Part shown: one piece after another, positions 62,220-64,000 of the stretch
Layout: each line of letters opens with the position of its first letter
Position numbering within the stretch: position 1 is the stretch's first letter
Source: Mesorhizobium sp. CAU 1732
GTDB lineage: Bacteria > Pseudomonadota > Alphaproteobacteria > Rhizobiales > Rhizobiaceae
Assembly (NCBI RefSeq): GCF_039888675.1
Contig: NZ_JBDQQR010000004.1
Location: 248,001-312,000 of the forward strand
DNA: 64,000 bases
Reading direction: 5' to 3'
Notes under the pieces: model-generated
Database searches by the model: none
Seen by the model: only the letters and a program-made list of their open reading frames with translations
What the model was told of the DNA's origin: nothing
Translations under genes and position numbers: made by a program

Positions 62220-62690
62220 ATGGCTACCCTATCGACCGATGCACCAATCTCGCCACTAGCGCATGCACCAAGACATGCTCATGCGGGCCTGGGTTCCCAT
62301 ACGCAGCAGGATTACGTTAGTCACTTCCGGCGCTTTGCCACGTTCCTCGGACGCACGCCCGACACCGCGAAGCCGGAGGGCATCCGTCGCTTCCAGCTTG
62401 ATCAGCATGAAAAAGGCGTCGGCCCCGTGACAATCAACGGTGCGGTCTCAGCGTTGCGGGTCCTGTTCCTAGTGACGCTGAAGCGTCGGGACCTGGCGCG
62501 TGCGCTGGTGATCAACCGTATCCACGCAAGCTGCCCGAGGTGCTGAGCGTGGAGGAAGCGGCACGACTGTTCGAGCCACACCAGGCCTCAAGCACAAGGC
62601 CGCGCTCGGCGTCGTTTATGGCGCCGGCCTGCGCGTGTCCGAGGACGCGCATCTCAAGGCCGACGACGTCGATAGCACGCGCATGCCCGG
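62220..62690 (+). pseudogene. Tyrosine recombinase (integrase) pseudogene in three frames
   Basis: An XerC/IS91-type tyrosine recombinase is spread over three frames. The N-terminal SAM-like domain is 62220-62520 (TQQDYVSHFRRFATFLGRTP...TINGAVSALRVLFL). A linker (YPRKLPEVLSVEEAARLFEPH) starts at 62519 in a second frame. PGLKHKAALGVVYGAGLRVSE, carrying the first catalytic Arg, starts at 62581 in a third. The C-terminal catalytic half with HxxR and Tyr is missing. At least two indels and a truncation mark it as dead. Confidence 0.8.
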
Positions 62691-62699
62691 GAGGTCGAC

Positions 62700-62954
62700 C
62701 GCTGCGATGTCGTTGGCCGAGAACCAGCGCTCCCTAGCATCTGGACGCGAGGTGATGTGTCGAAGCGGCAGGACGAGCAGGGAAGACGGCTCGGCAATGT
62801 CGGAGATGGCTGCCAAGAAGGCAGGGCTGGCAACGGGCAGGACCGTTGCGGACATCAACAGCAGATGCTCGGTGGCGCGCAAGGCGGGTGCGCCGACGTG
62901 GATCGCGGCATCCATCGTGTCGAGGCGCAAGTCGAAGGCGGTGATACGCCTGGG
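62700..62954 (-). pseudogene. Fragment of a GcvA-type LysR regulator
   Basis: About 85 codons match the effector domain of GcvA-type LysR proteins (LDTMDAAIHVG, VLPVASPAFL, LPLRHITSRPDARERWF). The DNA-binding domain and the C-terminal part are missing. On the right it is joined to an IS66 fragment and on the left to integrase sequence, so it is a piece trapped between insertion-sequence remains. Confidence 0.65.
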
Positions 62955-62959
62955 CCGGC

Positions 62960-63061
62960 AGACCAGACGAACTTGCCAGCCTCCAGACACTTCCCGTAGA
63001 GCGACATGCCGATCCCGTCGTGCCACAGGATCTTCACCAGATCGCCGCGCCGACCCCACAC
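62960..63061 (-). mobile_element. IS66-family TnpB (orf2) fragment
   Basis: Thirty-four codons match the core of the IS66 accessory protein TnpB (GRRGDLVKILWHDGIGM, YGKCLEAGKFVW). The rest of the element, including the transposase and terminal repeats, is absent. It is fused to the LysR fragment and only proves that an IS66 element was once present here. Confidence 0.7.
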
Positions 63062-63165
63062 GATACCGGACTCCTTCCGTTGTGCTTGGTGTTGCTTTGT
63101 GTGCGGCAGCGCCTCATTAAGCGCTGCCTGAAGTGTCCAGCGCGGCTTGAACAAGGGAAATAACA

Positions 63166-64000
63166 TTGACCAAACAGACGATCGAGGCGGCACTCATCGG
63201 GTTGGGCTGGTCTTCCTTCTTCGGCGACCAGATCGGCGAAACAGAAGCGGGCCTCGTGCCCGTGCGCATTACTCATATCCATCGCAACCGAATGAGCGGC
63301 CATTCCACCGATGGTCCGGTCAATCTCGCATTGCCGGCCAACAGCGCCCGCGATTATGCGGTGGGCGACTTCGTGCTCGCCGAACCGCATGATTTCCTCG
63401 TGCGGCGGCGGCTCGCCCGCACCTCTCTCCTCACGCGACGAATGAATGACGGCAGCATCCAGCTTTCCGGCGCCAACATCGACACACTGTTCATCGTTAC
63501 GTCCTGCAACGGTGATTTCAGCGTGCCACGCCTCGAACGCTATTTGGCCATGGCCCGCCAAAACGAGATCGCGCCGGTTCTCGTTCTCACCAAGGCCGAC
63601 ACGGCGGCGGAGACCGGCCTATTTGTCGCGCAGGCGACCGAGCTGGCGCGAGACCTGCCGGTGGTTGTGGTCGATCCGCGCCGGCCCGACGCTCTGACAA
63701 AGCTGCAGCCCTGGCGACACGGGCAAGACCGTGGCGCTCACCGGGTCCTCAGGGGTTGGCAAGTCGACACTCGTCAACACGCTGGCGGCAACGGGTCCGA
63801 CCCAACGCACCGGCGCCATTCGCGCACACGATTCCGCAGGACGGCATACGACGACGGCACGCTCCCTGCATCGAGTGTCAGGTGGCGGCTGGGTGCTCGA
63901 TTCCCCCGGGATCCGCTCGTTGCATCTCGGCGAGATGGCTGAGGGCTTGGATGTGGTTTTCGCCGAGATCGCCGACCTGGCGGCCCAGTGCAAGTTTCGC
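63166..64000 (+). pseudogene. rsgA: Ribosome small-subunit GTPase RsgA, frameshifted, runs off the window
   Basis: The circularly permuted GTPase has an OB-fold N-terminus, then VLVLTKAD (G4) near residue 142. At about 63703 the frame changes (LQPW then DTGKTVALTGSS); a two-base loss fits. The rest reads TGSSGVGKST (G1), GRHTTT (G2) and LDSPGIRSL (G3) in the new frame to the window end, where the zinc-binding Cys region would begin. RsgA matures the 30S subunit using GTP. TTG 63166 follows AAGGGA. RsgA is widely conserved, so either this is a spare copy or the shift is a sequence error. Confidence 0.8.

Noticed and set aside
1..64000. CRISPR arrays, tRNA or rRNA genes
   Set aside because: No series of regularly spaced repeats and no recognisable tRNA cloverleaf or rRNA segment was seen on reading; a dedicated scan could still reveal a tRNA.

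Overview
The window is a high-GC alphaproteobacterial chromosome or large replicon. Gene order and small conserved proteins suggest the Hyphomicrobiales, probably Phyllobacteriaceae near Mesorhizobium or Aminobacter; this is judged from recalled family patterns, not from a search. It combines catabolic cassettes, a very large formate dehydrogenase (FDH) island, and stretches of decayed mobile or duplicated DNA.

Left part (1-14.8 kb). A D-amino acid dehydrogenase gene (dadA) is followed by a leftward nitrate/sulfonate/nucleobase-type ABC importer (2.7-5.5 kb) and a LysR regulator. Divergent from the regulator is a rightward catabolic operon (7.6-12.1 kb): a RidA/RutC-like deaminase, a RutA-like flavin monooxygenase, an alpha/beta hydrolase, an RraA-family lyase, and a flavin reductase fused to a nitroreductase (RutF-RutE order). 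It resembles the Rut pyrimidine ring-opening pathway but has no RutB and no RutG, and it adds RraA. I regard it as the best candidate for an undescribed pathway. From 12.1 to 14.8 kb lies a graveyard: a truncated hypothetical gene, the tail of a serine recombinase joined in frame to a frameshifted mannonate dehydratase, and an inverted deletion derivative of the dadA region.

Middle part (14.8-43.6 kb). This is one FDH island. It starts with fdhD-mobA-mobB-moeA and two small envelope proteins. A ten-gene leftward operon (28.8 to 19.5 kb) then ends in the Tat-exported membrane-bound FDH (FdoGHI type) and carries DUF proteins, a biotin/lipoate-ligase-like protein and a TorD chaperone fused to a DNA-binding domain. 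Next come a multi-cluster ferredoxin protein, a WD40-cytochrome c fusion, a regulator with a tungstate-binding-like domain, the tungstate importer tupBCA, two more MoeA homologues, and a soluble NAD-linked FDH (NuoEF-like fusion plus NuoG-like catalytic subunit). Both catalytic subunits use cysteine rather than selenocysteine. The tup genes suggest that at least one enzyme uses tungsten.

Right part (43.7-64 kb). After fragments of scpB and of a flavin oxidoreductase there is a leftward cluster with a dipeptide-type ABC importer, a glycerophosphodiesterase, a TIM-barrel isomerase and a HAD phosphatase, with a divergent SorC-family regulator; this looks like uptake and breakdown of a phosphodiester or phospho-sugar. 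From 54 kb on, intact genes (hipB-like, tusA, an SMR pump, glutathione transferase/HxlR pair, several tiny conserved genes) alternate with genes broken by 1-2 base shifts (hipA, a glycolipid-binding-domain gene, a DUF4143 ATPase, an integrase, rsgA). rsgA runs off the right edge. I saw no tRNA, rRNA or CRISPR array.
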